64,000 nt of DNA from an uncultured bacterium (GTDB lineage: Bacteria; Acidobacteriota; Aminicenantia; Aminicenantales; Saccharicenantaceae). Position 1 is the first letter of the stretch. Every line of letters begins with the position of its first letter. The notes beneath the pieces are model-generated. The model was not told where the DNA came from. It made no database searches and worked only from the letters and a program-made list of their open reading frames with translations. Where the stretch lies: assembly GCA_937920515.1 (NCBI GenBank), contig CALEUG010000016.1, positions 1 through 64,000 of the forward strand, given 5' to 3'. The translations under genes and the position numbers were made by a program. Positions 8,414 through 17,670 of the stretch are shown here, piece by piece.

Positions 8414-10048
8414 TTAAAACCCGCGGGCATACCTGGTCCAGAACCTCTCATAAAGTTCGCGGTACTTCTGCATGGCGGCCCGGGCAAAATCACCCGTGTA
8501 CTGGGTCAGGTATTGATCAACGGTCAGCGGTTCTTTATCCGGTGTCTTGCTGTTCATGATTTCCAGCACTTTCTTCTCAACCAGGGGTAACTCGGCCAGG
8601 GCTTTTTCTTCAAAGGCCCGGACTGTATCTTCCATGACCTGGCGGTTGTCGCCCCAGCGCAACACGGCCAGCCTGTTGGCCCGGCGGAATATCCAGGCGG
8701 CTGAATCTTCGCGGTAGCGGTGCTGGCCACAGACTTCAAAGCCCGGCGGCAACTCGGTCACCCCGGCAAAGATTGGTATCCTGGCACTCAAGGCCGGGTT
8801 GTCAAAGGCAAACCAGCAGACAGCCCCGACTGCCGGCGGCAACCAGCCCTTCAGTTGAATGACCGTGGCATAGGCGCAGCCATTGATGGCGATGGTACGC
8901 TGGGGGCTGATGGTCCCCGGCTTCAGGGTATTAATCAGATTTATCCAGTCGCGCGACATCCAGTTGCTGATGACCGGGCTCTTGGCCATATCCTCTGCAT
9001 TTCTCTTTTTGACCACCAGGTTGCGGCTCATGTCGTATTCAGTGCCTTCGTAGGTTTCCCGGTACAGGCGAAGGATGTCACGAAGAGAGACTTTCTTTTC
9101 GGGTTTAATGGAAAAGGGCAATTCCTCGGCGTTCATATCAAGCTTTAAGGATGGAGCCAGCTGGCTGAAAACAAAATACTCCCTGATGGCAAAAGCTTTG
9201 TTCCCCCCATAAGCTTTCCAGAACTTAAAGGGTTCTCCTTTTTTGGGGTCCCACCAGCCCATCTCTTCAGCCACCTTGAAAACATTATCTGAAGCCATAT
9301 AGTTGTTCGGGTCTTTTAAGTTCAGCTGGCTGATACGCGGAATGTTGGCCGAAATGCCCACGTGGTCGTCCGGTATCCTGACCGCAGCCCAGACCGCGCC
9401 CTTTTCCAGCGGCCCGGCTCCGAAGATTTCAAAATGCCAGACTTCCCGGCTGTCGGCTATGGTCAGGCATTCGCCGTAATCGCCATAACCGTATTGCTTG
9501 ACCAGTTCTCCGGCCAGCTTGATGGCCTCCCTGGCTGTCCGGCACCTTTCCAGCATCAACCTTTCCAGTTCTTCAATCATGAACATGCCTTCCGGGTTGT
9601 AAAGCTCCTGCTTACCCCCGATGGTGGTCTCGCCTATGGCCAGTCCGAACTCGTTCAGGGCCGGGTACGCCGTGTTAAGAAAGGCATAGGTTTCAGGAAC
9701 CTCCGGCACCTCGCCCTTGATGGTTACACCCCTCATATCCTGGGGAGTTTCGGTATGCATCCGGCCCTCGTACACCTTGTTCATGGTCCCTGGCTTATTC
9801 TGACGGCGGGGAACGATGTTGACCCACTGGCGGTAGTTGCCGTCGCAGGTATGACAGGTTATGACCGAGCCGTCCTCCGAGGCCAGGCGACCGACCATGA
9901 TGCTGGTACATCCAAAGCCTTCATCCTGGCCTGGTGAGTCGGCCGGCCCGGTTGGGCTTACCGGCGCAGACAACCAGAGCCAGGCCAGGGCCAGCAGACA
10001 GCCGGCCAGTAAAAAACGTTTCTTTGCACTCTTTGGAATCATCTTCAA
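8414..10048 (-). CDS. Secreted C69 family (Ntn) dipeptidase
   Basis: Signal peptide then GFGCTSIMVGRLASEDGSVITCHTCDGNYRQW (nucleophile Cys at mature N-terminus); SD CAGGAG. Confidence 0.85.
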   Translation of the reverse strand: MKMIPKSAKKRFLLAGCLLALAWLWLSAPVSPTGPADSPGQDEGFGCTSIMVGRLASEDGSVITCHTCDGNYRQWVNIVPRRQNKPGTMNKVYEGRMHTETPQDMRGVTIKGEVPEVPETYAFLNTAYPALNEFGLAIGETTIGGKQELYNPEGMFMIEELERLMLERCRTAREAIKLAGELVKQYGYGDYGECLTIADSREVWHFEIFGAGPLEKGAVWAAVRIPDDHVGISANIPRISQLNLKDPNNYMASDNVFKVAEEMGWWDPKKGEPFKFWKAYGGNKAFAIREYFVFSQLAPSLKLDMNAEELPFSIKPEKKVSLRDILRLYRETYEGTEYDMSRNLVVKKRNAEDMAKSPVISNWMSRDWINLINTLKPGTISPQRTIAINGCAYATVIQLKGWLPPAVGAVCWFAFDNPALSARIPIFAGVTELPPGFEVCGQHRYREDSAAWIFRRANRLAVLRWGDNRQVMEDTVRAFEEKALAELPLVEKKVLEIMNSKTPDKEPLTVDQYLTQYTGDFARAAMQKYRELYERFWTRYARGF

Positions 10049-10173
10049 CTCCTGGCGAATAGATTAAGAATTTCATTATCTTTTTTGCCAGCCAGACTGT
10101 CAAACCAATTCTGGGTGTCGAGTTTATAATCGTCCCTGAACTGAGTTAAAATAATAAAAAAGATGTCCCGAAA

Positions 10174-10878
10174 ATGAGAATCAGTTTCAGCCAGCCGGTC
10201 TTTATACCCTGGGGAGGCTTTTATGGCCGGCTGCTTAACTCTGACCTGATGATAATCCTGGACAACACCCTTTTTGCTCGCGGTTTCACCTTCGTTAACC
10301 GCAACCGGCTTAAAGCGCCACAGGGCGAGATCTGGATAACGGTGCCGGTCAAAAAAAAGGGCCTGGGCCGGCAAAGAATTCAAGACCTCCAGATTGTTAG
10401 ACCTGAAATCTGGGCCCGGAAATTTCTGGCCCTGCTTAAACATTATTACGGCCATTCTTTCTATTTTGAACAAACCAGCAGGAGCCTGGAAAGCATAATT
10501 TCCAGCGCCGGCAGCGATTTTCTCGCTCTGGCCCTGGGCTGTGCCAGGTTCCTGGCCGACTGCTTCCAGATCAACCGGGGCTTCAGACTTCAGTCCGAGC
10601 TGGGGGTCGAGAACAGGGGAACCAACCTGCTGGTTGAGCTGGCTGAACGGGTCGGGGCCAGAGAAGTTCTTCTGCCCCACCTGGCTGGCCGACACCTCAA
10701 CCTTGAGGCTCTGACCAGAAACGGGATAAAAGTTATCTTCTTAAAATATCAGCCTGTGGCTTATCCTCAATTCTGGGGTGACTTCATCGCCAACCTTTCG
10801 GCGCTTGACCTCTGGCTGAGCTGCGGTCCTTGCGGCCTCAAAAATATTATTAAGAGTTCCAGGCTGAGCGGCGCCTGA
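10174..10878 (+). CDS. WbqC-like family protein
   Basis: MRISFSQPVFIPWGGFYGRLLNSDLMIILDNTLFARGFTFVNRNRLKAPQGEIWITVPV is characteristic of the family. Confidence 0.75.
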   Translation: MRISFSQPVFIPWGGFYGRLLNSDLMIILDNTLFARGFTFVNRNRLKAPQGEIWITVPVKKKGLGRQRIQDLQIVRPEIWARKFLALLKHYYGHSFYFEQTSRSLESIISSAGSDFLALALGCARFLADCFQINRGFRLQSELGVENRGTNLLVELAERVGAREVLLPHLAGRHLNLEALTRNGIKVIFLKYQPVAYPQFWGDFIANLSALDLWLSCGPCGLKNIIKSSRLSGA

Positions 10879-10887
10879 AGTAAGATT

Positions 10888-13464
10888 TTAATTTGCCGGT
10901 CGTCGTGAATCGCGGCCGTTGCTGAATACCAGATACTCCCGGGTCAGAAGATAGACAGAGCCTTTCAAGCCGAGGAATGTTTCCACCAGGTCCTGAATCC
11001 TCGTTGGCTTCTGCGAGTTAAATTCCAGGAAAAACCACAGCTTTTTTCCCGGTAAGTCAGGTTTAACTTCCACCCGGTTCTGGTAAGCCTCAACCAGCCT
11101 TTGTCGATTTTCTTCCGACAATCGACTCCCGAGCCCTACCAGGTTTGAAAGCTCGGGGTCGGACAGGTCCAGAGTATAGACCAGGCCTCTGATATCCTGG
11201 AAGAGAGGGAGACAATCCGCCTGACATCTTATCAGGCCACTGAACCGAAGACCTTCGGGCAAACAGGCGTTAAGTTTTTCCAGGAAACTGGCCTCATCGA
11301 TATTTTCAAGTGCCTTGAATTCCATGGCCTCAGCCCTGGCCCCCATCCCCAGGGGCAGGGCCGGGCCGTGGGTCATCAACATCTTGGGATGGTAGCCCTG
11401 GGAAAAGGCTATTTTCAGGCCCGCCCGCCTGAAGGCCCTTTCCAGATGGTTCAACAGGTCGTTGTGTGAGATGAACCGGGCCGGGCCCGATTTACTGTAA
11501 AATGCCCGGTATCTTACCGGTTCCGGCAGCAACTCGACCCTGGCTTCAGCTTCCGGCAGGACATCCACCTGAATTTTTTCCGGTTCTTTCAGGACGATTT
11601 TATATTCAGGCCAATCACAGGCCTGGCAGTCGGCACAGGTTTTTTCCAAACAGGAGTCGCTGTAAAGTCCTTCCTGGCTGGCCTGGAGTTCTCGTTTCAG
11701 GTAAGTTTTTTTCAGTCCGATATCCACAATGTCCCAGGGCAGGTCAGCTTCAACCGGAATGGCTTTAAGATAGTCATGATAATCAACCCCGACCGTTTCA
11801 AAGGCCTTTTGCCAGAGGTTAAAATTGAACTGGTCCAGCCAGCCGTCAAAACGGGCTCCAAGCCGATAGGCTTCAACCAATACCGGGGCCAGACGTCGAT
11901 CCCCCCGCGAAAATACCGCTTCCAGAATGGAAACCTTCAGGCGGTGTTCTTTCAGTTCTACTCTTTTCCAGCGACCGATATTGCTCTTGATGTACTCCTG
12001 TTTCTGCTCCAGAAACTTTTCTTCATCCATGGCCACCCACTGAAAAGGGGTGTGCGGCTTGGGGATGAAAGAAGTAACACTCAGGTTGATTGCCGGCTGG
12101 CCACCCAGGATTTTCCGGCCCTGTTCCACCAGGCGTCCGATTAAATTGATGATGGACTTCAGGTCCTCGGCCGTTTCGGTCGGCAGGCCAATCATAAAGT
12201 AGAGCTTCAGCAACCTCCAGCCGTTCTCAAAAGCATAGCGGGCGGCGGTCAGGAGTTCCTCATCTGTTATCTTTTTGTTGATGACCCTTCTCAGCCTTTC
12301 GCTCCCGGCCTCAGGAACCAGGGTAAACCCGGTTTTCCTGATGCGGACGATATTTTCCACCACCTTTCTCGACAGCCGCCCGGGCCTGAGCGAGGGCAGG
12401 GAAACGGCTATTTTTTCTTTCTCCAGGCAGGGCATCAGGAAATCCAGGGCTTTTTCCAGGAAGGGATAATCCCCTATAGAGAGGGCGTTGAAAGACAGGT
12501 CCTCGTAGCCTGTGGCCTTCAAGCCCTGCCAGGCCGCCTGGACAGTTTGCCCGGCCGGTCGAAGCCGGTACGGGAAATAAAGACTGGTCGCCTGACAAAA
12601 CCGACAGTTCTGGGGACAACCCCTGGCCACTTCAACCTGAAGGCGGTCAAAAACACTCTGAATGTTGGGCACGATAAATGGCTCGGGCGGGGCAGCCTTT
12701 TCCAGCGGGTAAACCACCCTTTTTTTAATTTTTTCTGGAAAACCTGGTTGTGGCCGGGGTACCAGGAGTGGGCTCGCGGGCTGTGGCCTGGCCCGGTAGA
12801 AAGCGGGAAGGTAAAGTCCGGGGATCCCGGCAAAGTTCCTGAGCAATTCCTCCCTCTCCTTGACCGCCTCTTTGACTTCCAGGTAGCGGTTGATGATTTC
12901 GTGTATCAGCTCTTCTCCGTCGCCAAAGGCAAAAATATCTATGAAGTCAGCCAGCGGTTCAGGGTTCAGGGCCGCCGGGCCTCCAGCGATAACCAGCGGC
13001 TGGCCCAATCGCCGATCCCGGGACAGTATTGGTATACCTCCCAGGTCCAGGATGCTCAAGAGGTTGGTATAATTCAGTTCATAAAGCAGAGAAAAACCAA
13101 CGATATCAAACCGGGAAAGGGGAATTTTATTTTCCAGGCTATAAAGTGGCAGACCAGAGCTGCGGAGCTCGTTTTCAAAATCGGGCCAGGGAGCATAGAC
13201 CCTCTCGGCCAGGACATCCGGCCGCCGGTTGAGCTGGTTATAGAGTATCCTCTGGCCCAGGTATGAAAGACCGATTTCATAGACTTCGGGAAAGGCCAGA
13301 GCCACCCGCACCCTAACTGCGGTCGGGTCCTTTTTAATTTGATTCCATTCGCCCCCGGTGTACCGGCCGGGCTTCTGCACCCGGCGCAGAAGAAGCTCCA
13401 GCTTTATCGGGTCAACAGGCTGAATTTTATTCAGGCCATGATTTTCCAACCTAACTTCAGACAT
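10888..13464 (-). CDS. B12-binding-type radical SAM protein (TIGR03960-like) fused to DUF2344/TIGR03936-like C-terminal domain
   Basis: VARGCPQNCRFCQATSLYFPYRLRP (CX3CX2C); CLEKTCADCQACDW Cys cluster; C-terminal YRAFYSKSGPARFISHNDLLNHLERAFRRAGLKIAFSQGYHPKML. Confidence 0.85.
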   Translation of the reverse strand: MSEVRLENHGLNKIQPVDPIKLELLLRRVQKPGRYTGGEWNQIKKDPTAVRVRVALAFPEVYEIGLSYLGQRILYNQLNRRPDVLAERVYAPWPDFENELRSSGLPLYSLENKIPLSRFDIVGFSLLYELNYTNLLSILDLGGIPILSRDRRLGQPLVIAGGPAALNPEPLADFIDIFAFGDGEELIHEIINRYLEVKEAVKEREELLRNFAGIPGLYLPAFYRARPQPASPLLVPRPQPGFPEKIKKRVVYPLEKAAPPEPFIVPNIQSVFDRLQVEVARGCPQNCRFCQATSLYFPYRLRPAGQTVQAAWQGLKATGYEDLSFNALSIGDYPFLEKALDFLMPCLEKEKIAVSLPSLRPGRLSRKVVENIVRIRKTGFTLVPEAGSERLRRVINKKITDEELLTAARYAFENGWRLLKLYFMIGLPTETAEDLKSIINLIGRLVEQGRKILGGQPAINLSVTSFIPKPHTPFQWVAMDEEKFLEQKQEYIKSNIGRWKRVELKEHRLKVSILEAVFSRGDRRLAPVLVEAYRLGARFDGWLDQFNFNLWQKAFETVGVDYHDYLKAIPVEADLPWDIVDIGLKKTYLKRELQASQEGLYSDSCLEKTCADCQACDWPEYKIVLKEPEKIQVDVLPEAEARVELLPEPVRYRAFYSKSGPARFISHNDLLNHLERAFRRAGLKIAFSQGYHPKMLMTHGPALPLGMGARAEAMEFKALENIDEASFLEKLNACLPEGLRFSGLIRCQADCLPLFQDIRGLVYTLDLSDPELSNLVGLGSRLSEENRQRLVEAYQNRVEVKPDLPGKKLWFFLEFNSQKPTRIQDLVETFLGLKGSVYLLTREYLVFSNGRDSRRPAN

Positions 13465-14548
13465 AACGGAACCGCCTCATCCTGACGTTTATCACCAGTC
13501 CGGCCGCCAGAAAGTTGGCCATAAGCGAAGAACCCCCATAACTCAGGAACGGAACTGGTATTCCGGTAATCGGAAATAACCCTACCAGCATCATGACATT
13601 TATCAGGAACTGGCAGGCGATCATCATGGTAACCATGAAAGCCAGGTAAACCCCGGCCCGGTCAGCCGAGACCCAGACTGTGGAAAAAAAACGATAAATA
13701 AGCAGGAAATAAATTATAAAAACAGCCAGCAGTCCCAGAAAGCCAAGTTCTTCGGCGATGACGGCCATGATAAAATCAGTATGCCTGGCCGGCAGGAACC
13801 TCAGCTGGCTCTGGGTTCCCTTGTGGTAGCCCTTGCCGGTCAGACCACCGGAGCCGATGGCGATCTTCGACTGCCGGAGCTGATAGCCAGCTCCCCGGGG
13901 GTCCTGGTTGGGAGTGAGCAATGTTTCAATTCTCTTTTTCTGATAATCCTTCAGGGCATAGTTCCAGCCTATAAATCCGGTCACCAGCACAGCTATAATT
14001 ATTATAAGTATGTACTTTTTCTGCATCCCGGCCAGAATGTAAACCCCGAATAATATCGGCAGATAGGTCAGGGCTGTTCCCAGGTCAGGCTGGAGTGCGG
14101 TCAGAGTAACGGGCAGGCCCACTACCAGCGAACTGATCACAAAACCCTTAAAAGACAGGCGGTCTTCCCGGTAGTCAGCAAAAATCCTGGCCAGGACCAA
14201 AATGACTGCAATCTTGGTCACCTCCGAAGGCTGGGCCTGAAAAGGTCCCACCACAATCCAGCTTCTGGTGTTGGCTACCAGCTTGCCAAAGAACAGCAGA
14301 CCCAGAAGTATAATATTCATGAGGATATAGAGAGGGATGGAGATGGAAATCAGGAATTTATAATCTATCATGATGGCCACCAGCAGGGCCAGGAGACTGA
14401 CCATAAGCCAGATAATCTGGCGCCAGACAAACTGGGAGGCCTGAAAATAGATGGCGCTATAAACAAAGATGATGCCAACGGTGGAAATCAGCACCATCAG
14501 TAGAATCGTGACGGAGTCAATTTCCCTGAAGATTCGTCTGTCTAACAT
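13457..14548 (-). CDS. rodA: Rod shape-determining SEDS glycosyltransferase RodA
   Basis: Start taken as MLDRRIFREID (14548) rather than the track start 14776; GGLTGKGYHKGTQSQLRFLPARHTDFIMAVIAEELGF and GIPVPFLSYGGSSLMANFLAAGLV. Confidence 0.9.
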   Translation of the reverse strand: MLDRRIFREIDSVTILLMVLISTVGIIFVYSAIYFQASQFVWRQIIWLMVSLLALLVAIMIDYKFLISISIPLYILMNIILLGLLFFGKLVANTRSWIVVGPFQAQPSEVTKIAVILVLARIFADYREDRLSFKGFVISSLVVGLPVTLTALQPDLGTALTYLPILFGVYILAGMQKKYILIIIIAVLVTGFIGWNYALKDYQKKRIETLLTPNQDPRGAGYQLRQSKIAIGSGGLTGKGYHKGTQSQLRFLPARHTDFIMAVIAEELGFLGLLAVFIIYFLLIYRFFSTVWVSADRAGVYLAFMVTMMIACQFLINVMMLVGLFPITGIPVPFLSYGGSSLMANFLAAGLVINVRMRRFRYV

Positions 14549-16322
14549 ATTTCTCCCGGTAAGCCTTAAACATCTGACCGGCAATGGGAGCAGCCGTCTG
14601 CCCTCCCATGCCCCCGAATTCCACCAGCACTGTGACCACAATCTCCGGGTTATGGCGGGGAGCAAAACCGGTGAACCAGGAGTGAGGCTTCTTGACTTCC
14701 CCACCTCTTTGAACCAGGCGCTCGGCCGTTTCCCGGCTGATAAGCTGGGTGGAGCCGGTTTTACCGCATACCTCAAAACCCGGTTGGTAGGCTCCCTGGC
14801 CGGTCCCCTGGCTGTTGACCGAGCGCCACATGCCTTCTATTACCTTCTCTATTACAGTCTCAGGCAGATTTATCTTTTCCCTGTCAGCAGCTTTTCCCTG
14901 CCCTTTGACCAGGCCAGGCCGAATCTTTATTCCGCGATTAGCGACGACAGAAGTCAGACAGGCTAACTGAAGCGGCGTAACCAGCAACGGTCCCTGGCCG
15001 ATGGCCACAGAAATCGTTTCTCCCGGATACCATTCCTGCCGCAGGAACCTTTTCTTCCAGTCAGTGCTCGGCACCAGCCCTTCTTTCTCGCCCGGCAGGT
15101 CAATTCCCGTCTTCTGTCCCAAACCCATTAATCTGGCATAGCTGGCAATAGTATCGATGGCCAAGCGACGTCCGAGTTGATAAAAATAAACATTGCAGGA
15201 ATTTCTTATGGCTTCAGGCAAATTCAGGTTTCCATGGCCCGGTTGAAACCAGCAATTGAACACCTTTTTGTAGAGTTCAACGGACCCGCTGCAATAAAAG
15301 GTTGAATTTTCGTTTATTATGCTTTCATTCAAGGCGGCCAGGGCCATGACAATCTTGAAAGTGGAGCCAGGAGAATAAAGGCCTCTGATGACCCGGTTTT
15401 CCAGGGGCTTGCCGGGGTCATTGACCAGGGCCAGCCATTCCTCGGCCGAAAACCGGCTTATAAATCGGTTGGGGTCGTAAGAAGGTGAACTAACCCAGAC
15501 CAGGCACTCTCCAGTCCGGGGGTCCATGACCACTATAGCCCCTTCTCTCCCCTGCAGCAATTCTTCCGCTCGTCTTTGCAGGTCAAAATCTATGGACAGT
15601 TCCAGATTTCGGCCGGGCTGGGGTTCGGTCCGGCTGATCTCGGCCCGGGGGCGCCCCAGGCTATCGACCATCTCCAGAATTTTCCCCTCCCTCCCGGTCA
15701 GAATATCGTTGTACTGTTTTTCCAGACCTGATTTTCCGACCATTTCACCTGCCCGCCAGCGCTTTTCCGGCTGGGTCCTGATTTCGTCGACCGAAACCTC
15801 CTGAAGGTAACCCAGCAGATGAGCCCCGGTCGAACCAAAGGGATAGTATCTCCTGGGTTCCACCTCCAGTTTAATTTCCGGGAATTCATCTTTTCGGGCC
15901 TCAATCAGCGAGACATCTTCCAGCTTGAGATTATCCATGATTATGATTGGCTCATAGGCGGGTATGAACCTGTAGCGGTTGATTCTTTTTTTCAGCTCTT
16001 CCCGGTTGAGGTGTAGCAGGAGGGCCAGATTGTCCATGGTCTTTTCATAATCGATGACGGCTTCTCGCACCAGGGAAACCTTGAAACTGGGAGCGTTATC
16101 AGCCAGGATGACCTTCTGCCTGTCGAGAATAAGCCCCCGGGGCGCGGTCAGCGGTAGCTCCCGCAGACGGTTAGCCTCGGCCATTTTCCAGTATTTTTGA
16201 TGGTCAAGAACCTGGATTTTCCAGTAGAAAGCCAGCACCAGGATAATCAGTCCGACCAGAACGTAGAGCGTAATCTTCGACCTCCTGATGACTGCGGTCA
16301 GATCTTCATATATTCTGGCCAT
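14517..16322 (-). CDS. mrdA: Penicillin-binding protein 2
   Basis: SPGSTFKIVMALAAL (SxxK), RNSCNVYFYQLG (SxN), CGKTGSTQ (KTG). Confidence 0.92.
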   Translation of the reverse strand: MARIYEDLTAVIRRSKITLYVLVGLIILVLAFYWKIQVLDHQKYWKMAEANRLRELPLTAPRGLILDRQKVILADNAPSFKVSLVREAVIDYEKTMDNLALLLHLNREELKKRINRYRFIPAYEPIIIMDNLKLEDVSLIEARKDEFPEIKLEVEPRRYYPFGSTGAHLLGYLQEVSVDEIRTQPEKRWRAGEMVGKSGLEKQYNDILTGREGKILEMVDSLGRPRAEISRTEPQPGRNLELSIDFDLQRRAEELLQGREGAIVVMDPRTGECLVWVSSPSYDPNRFISRFSAEEWLALVNDPGKPLENRVIRGLYSPGSTFKIVMALAALNESIINENSTFYCSGSVELYKKVFNCWFQPGHGNLNLPEAIRNSCNVYFYQLGRRLAIDTIASYARLMGLGQKTGIDLPGEKEGLVPSTDWKKRFLRQEWYPGETISVAIGQGPLLVTPLQLACLTSVVANRGIKIRPGLVKGQGKAADREKINLPETVIEKVIEGMWRSVNSQGTGQGAYQPGFEVCGKTGSTQLISRETAERLVQRGGEVKKPHSWFTGFAPRHNPEIVVTVLVEFGGMGGQTAAPIAGQMFKAYREKYVRQTNLQGN

Positions 16323-16331
16323 TGCTTTTTA

Positions 16332-16811
16332 TTACAGGGTCGGGTTAAATTTCCTGAACAGGTTTATAAGAGCAGACGCCAGCAAAGCCGTGACCAGTGG
16401 CTGAAGGTAGAGGACCGGCTGGCTGTAGAGCAAACTCTTCCTGAAAATCAGAAAATAGAAGAAGGCCCAGATTATCAATTGTACCAGGCTTAAAATAAAA
16501 ACGAATACCGTTCTTTTGTAAAAAGTATGAACGTCGAGCTTGCGGCTCAACCAGCCGGCCAGAAAGCCCGAGATGGTCAGACTTAAACCGGCCAGCCCGA
16601 AAACTCCGTGAGATAAAGCATCCTGCACCAGCCCGGCACAGGTCCCCATTATTGCTCCGTCCAGTTCGCCGTAGACAATGGCAGTTAACATTACCAGTAC
16701 CGCAAAGATGTTAATCAGCAGGACCAGGGCCGGCTCCAGCCAGCCCAAAAATGCATACAGGCCGATGGCCAGAATCAGGCCAGGGACCAGCACAAATCCT
16801 TTTCTGACCAT
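16332..16811 (-). CDS. mreD: Rod shape-determining protein MreD
   Basis: 159 aa polytopic protein between mreC and mrdA. Confidence 0.8.
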   Translation of the reverse strand: MVRKGFVLVPGLILAIGLYAFLGWLEPALVLLINIFAVLVMLTAIVYGELDGAIMGTCAGLVQDALSHGVFGLAGLSLTISGFLAGWLSRKLDVHTFYKRTVFVFILSLVQLIIWAFFYFLIFRKSLLYSQPVLYLQPLVTALLASALINLFRKFNPTL

Positions 16812-16814
16812 GCC

Positions 16815-17654
16815 TTACCTCAGGATCAGGTCGGTGTTCTTCAGAACGGCCACCACTTCCAGCTCCCTGATATCAAAATAGGGCTTAACAATGATTTTCT
16901 TAAATATGCCTTCGCGGGTAGAAACCTGGATAATTCTGCCCACCTTCAAGCCCGGAGGGAAAACCCGGTCAAACCCGGAAGTTATGACCTCGTCACCCTC
17001 CAGCCCGACCGGCGAACTGGACATCACGTATTTGACCAGGCATCTTCCCTGCCCGTCCCCGGAAAGAATACCGGGCATCCTGTCCCCGACAGCAATCACC
17101 GCCACCCCGCTGTCTTCAGAAGTTATCAGCAGCACCCGCGCTTCATGGGCTCCTACCGGTTCGGCCGTCCGCCCGATGAGATTTCCGGACCTATCACAAA
17201 CTGGAAGATTCTTAGCCAGGCCATCGCTGCTACCCCTGTTTATAATCAGTGAACGAAAATAGTTAGAAGTATCGAAGCCGATAACCCTGGCCGGGACCAC
17301 GGTCTCAGCCACCAGCTTCAGGCTGGCTTCCAGGTCAGCCTGCTTGAGAACCAACCTCAATTTTTCCTGCAGCAGCCGGTTTTCCTGGCGCAGGAAAAAT
17401 ATTTCCTTTTCGAGCTCCTGGTTCTCCCTGTTGACCCGGGCCAGGTCTTTGACATCCTTCCAGGCACTGGCCACAGTCCGGCCAGCATTGACTACCGCCT
17501 TTTGTACCGGGGCGAGGAGACTGAACAGGATTTTTTCCAGAAGGGTGGTCTTACTGCCCAGCGGGACCTGATATGAGATCAACAGCAGGTGGAAGAAAAC
17601 CAGCAGGCCGGCGGTCAGGAATTTATTTCTTAAAAGGCCGGTTGGAGACATCAA
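16815..17654 (-). CDS. mreC: Rod shape-determining protein MreC
   Basis: TM helix, coiled coil, ARVIGFDTSNYFRSLIINRGSSDGLAKNLPV; between mreB and mreD. Confidence 0.9.
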   Translation of the reverse strand: MMSPTGLLRNKFLTAGLLVFFHLLLISYQVPLGSKTTLLEKILFSLLAPVQKAVVNAGRTVASAWKDVKDLARVNRENQELEKEIFFLRQENRLLQEKLRLVLKQADLEASLKLVAETVVPARVIGFDTSNYFRSLIINRGSSDGLAKNLPVCDRSGNLIGRTAEPVGAHEARVLLITSEDSGVAVIAVGDRMPGILSGDGQGRCLVKYVMSSSPVGLEGDEVITSGFDRVFPPGLKVGRIIQVSTREGIFKKIIVKPYFDIRELEVVAVLKNTDLILR

Positions 17655-17670
17655 ATCCCGGTGCTGTTCC

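Noticed and set aside
12547-13266. 239 aa plus-strand ORF antisense to the radical SAM gene
   Set aside because: Shadow ORF.
14549-14776. Track extension of RodA N-terminus by 76 aa
   Set aside because: The extra residues are an out-of-frame read of mrdA's C-terminus; RodA homology begins at MLDRRIFREID.
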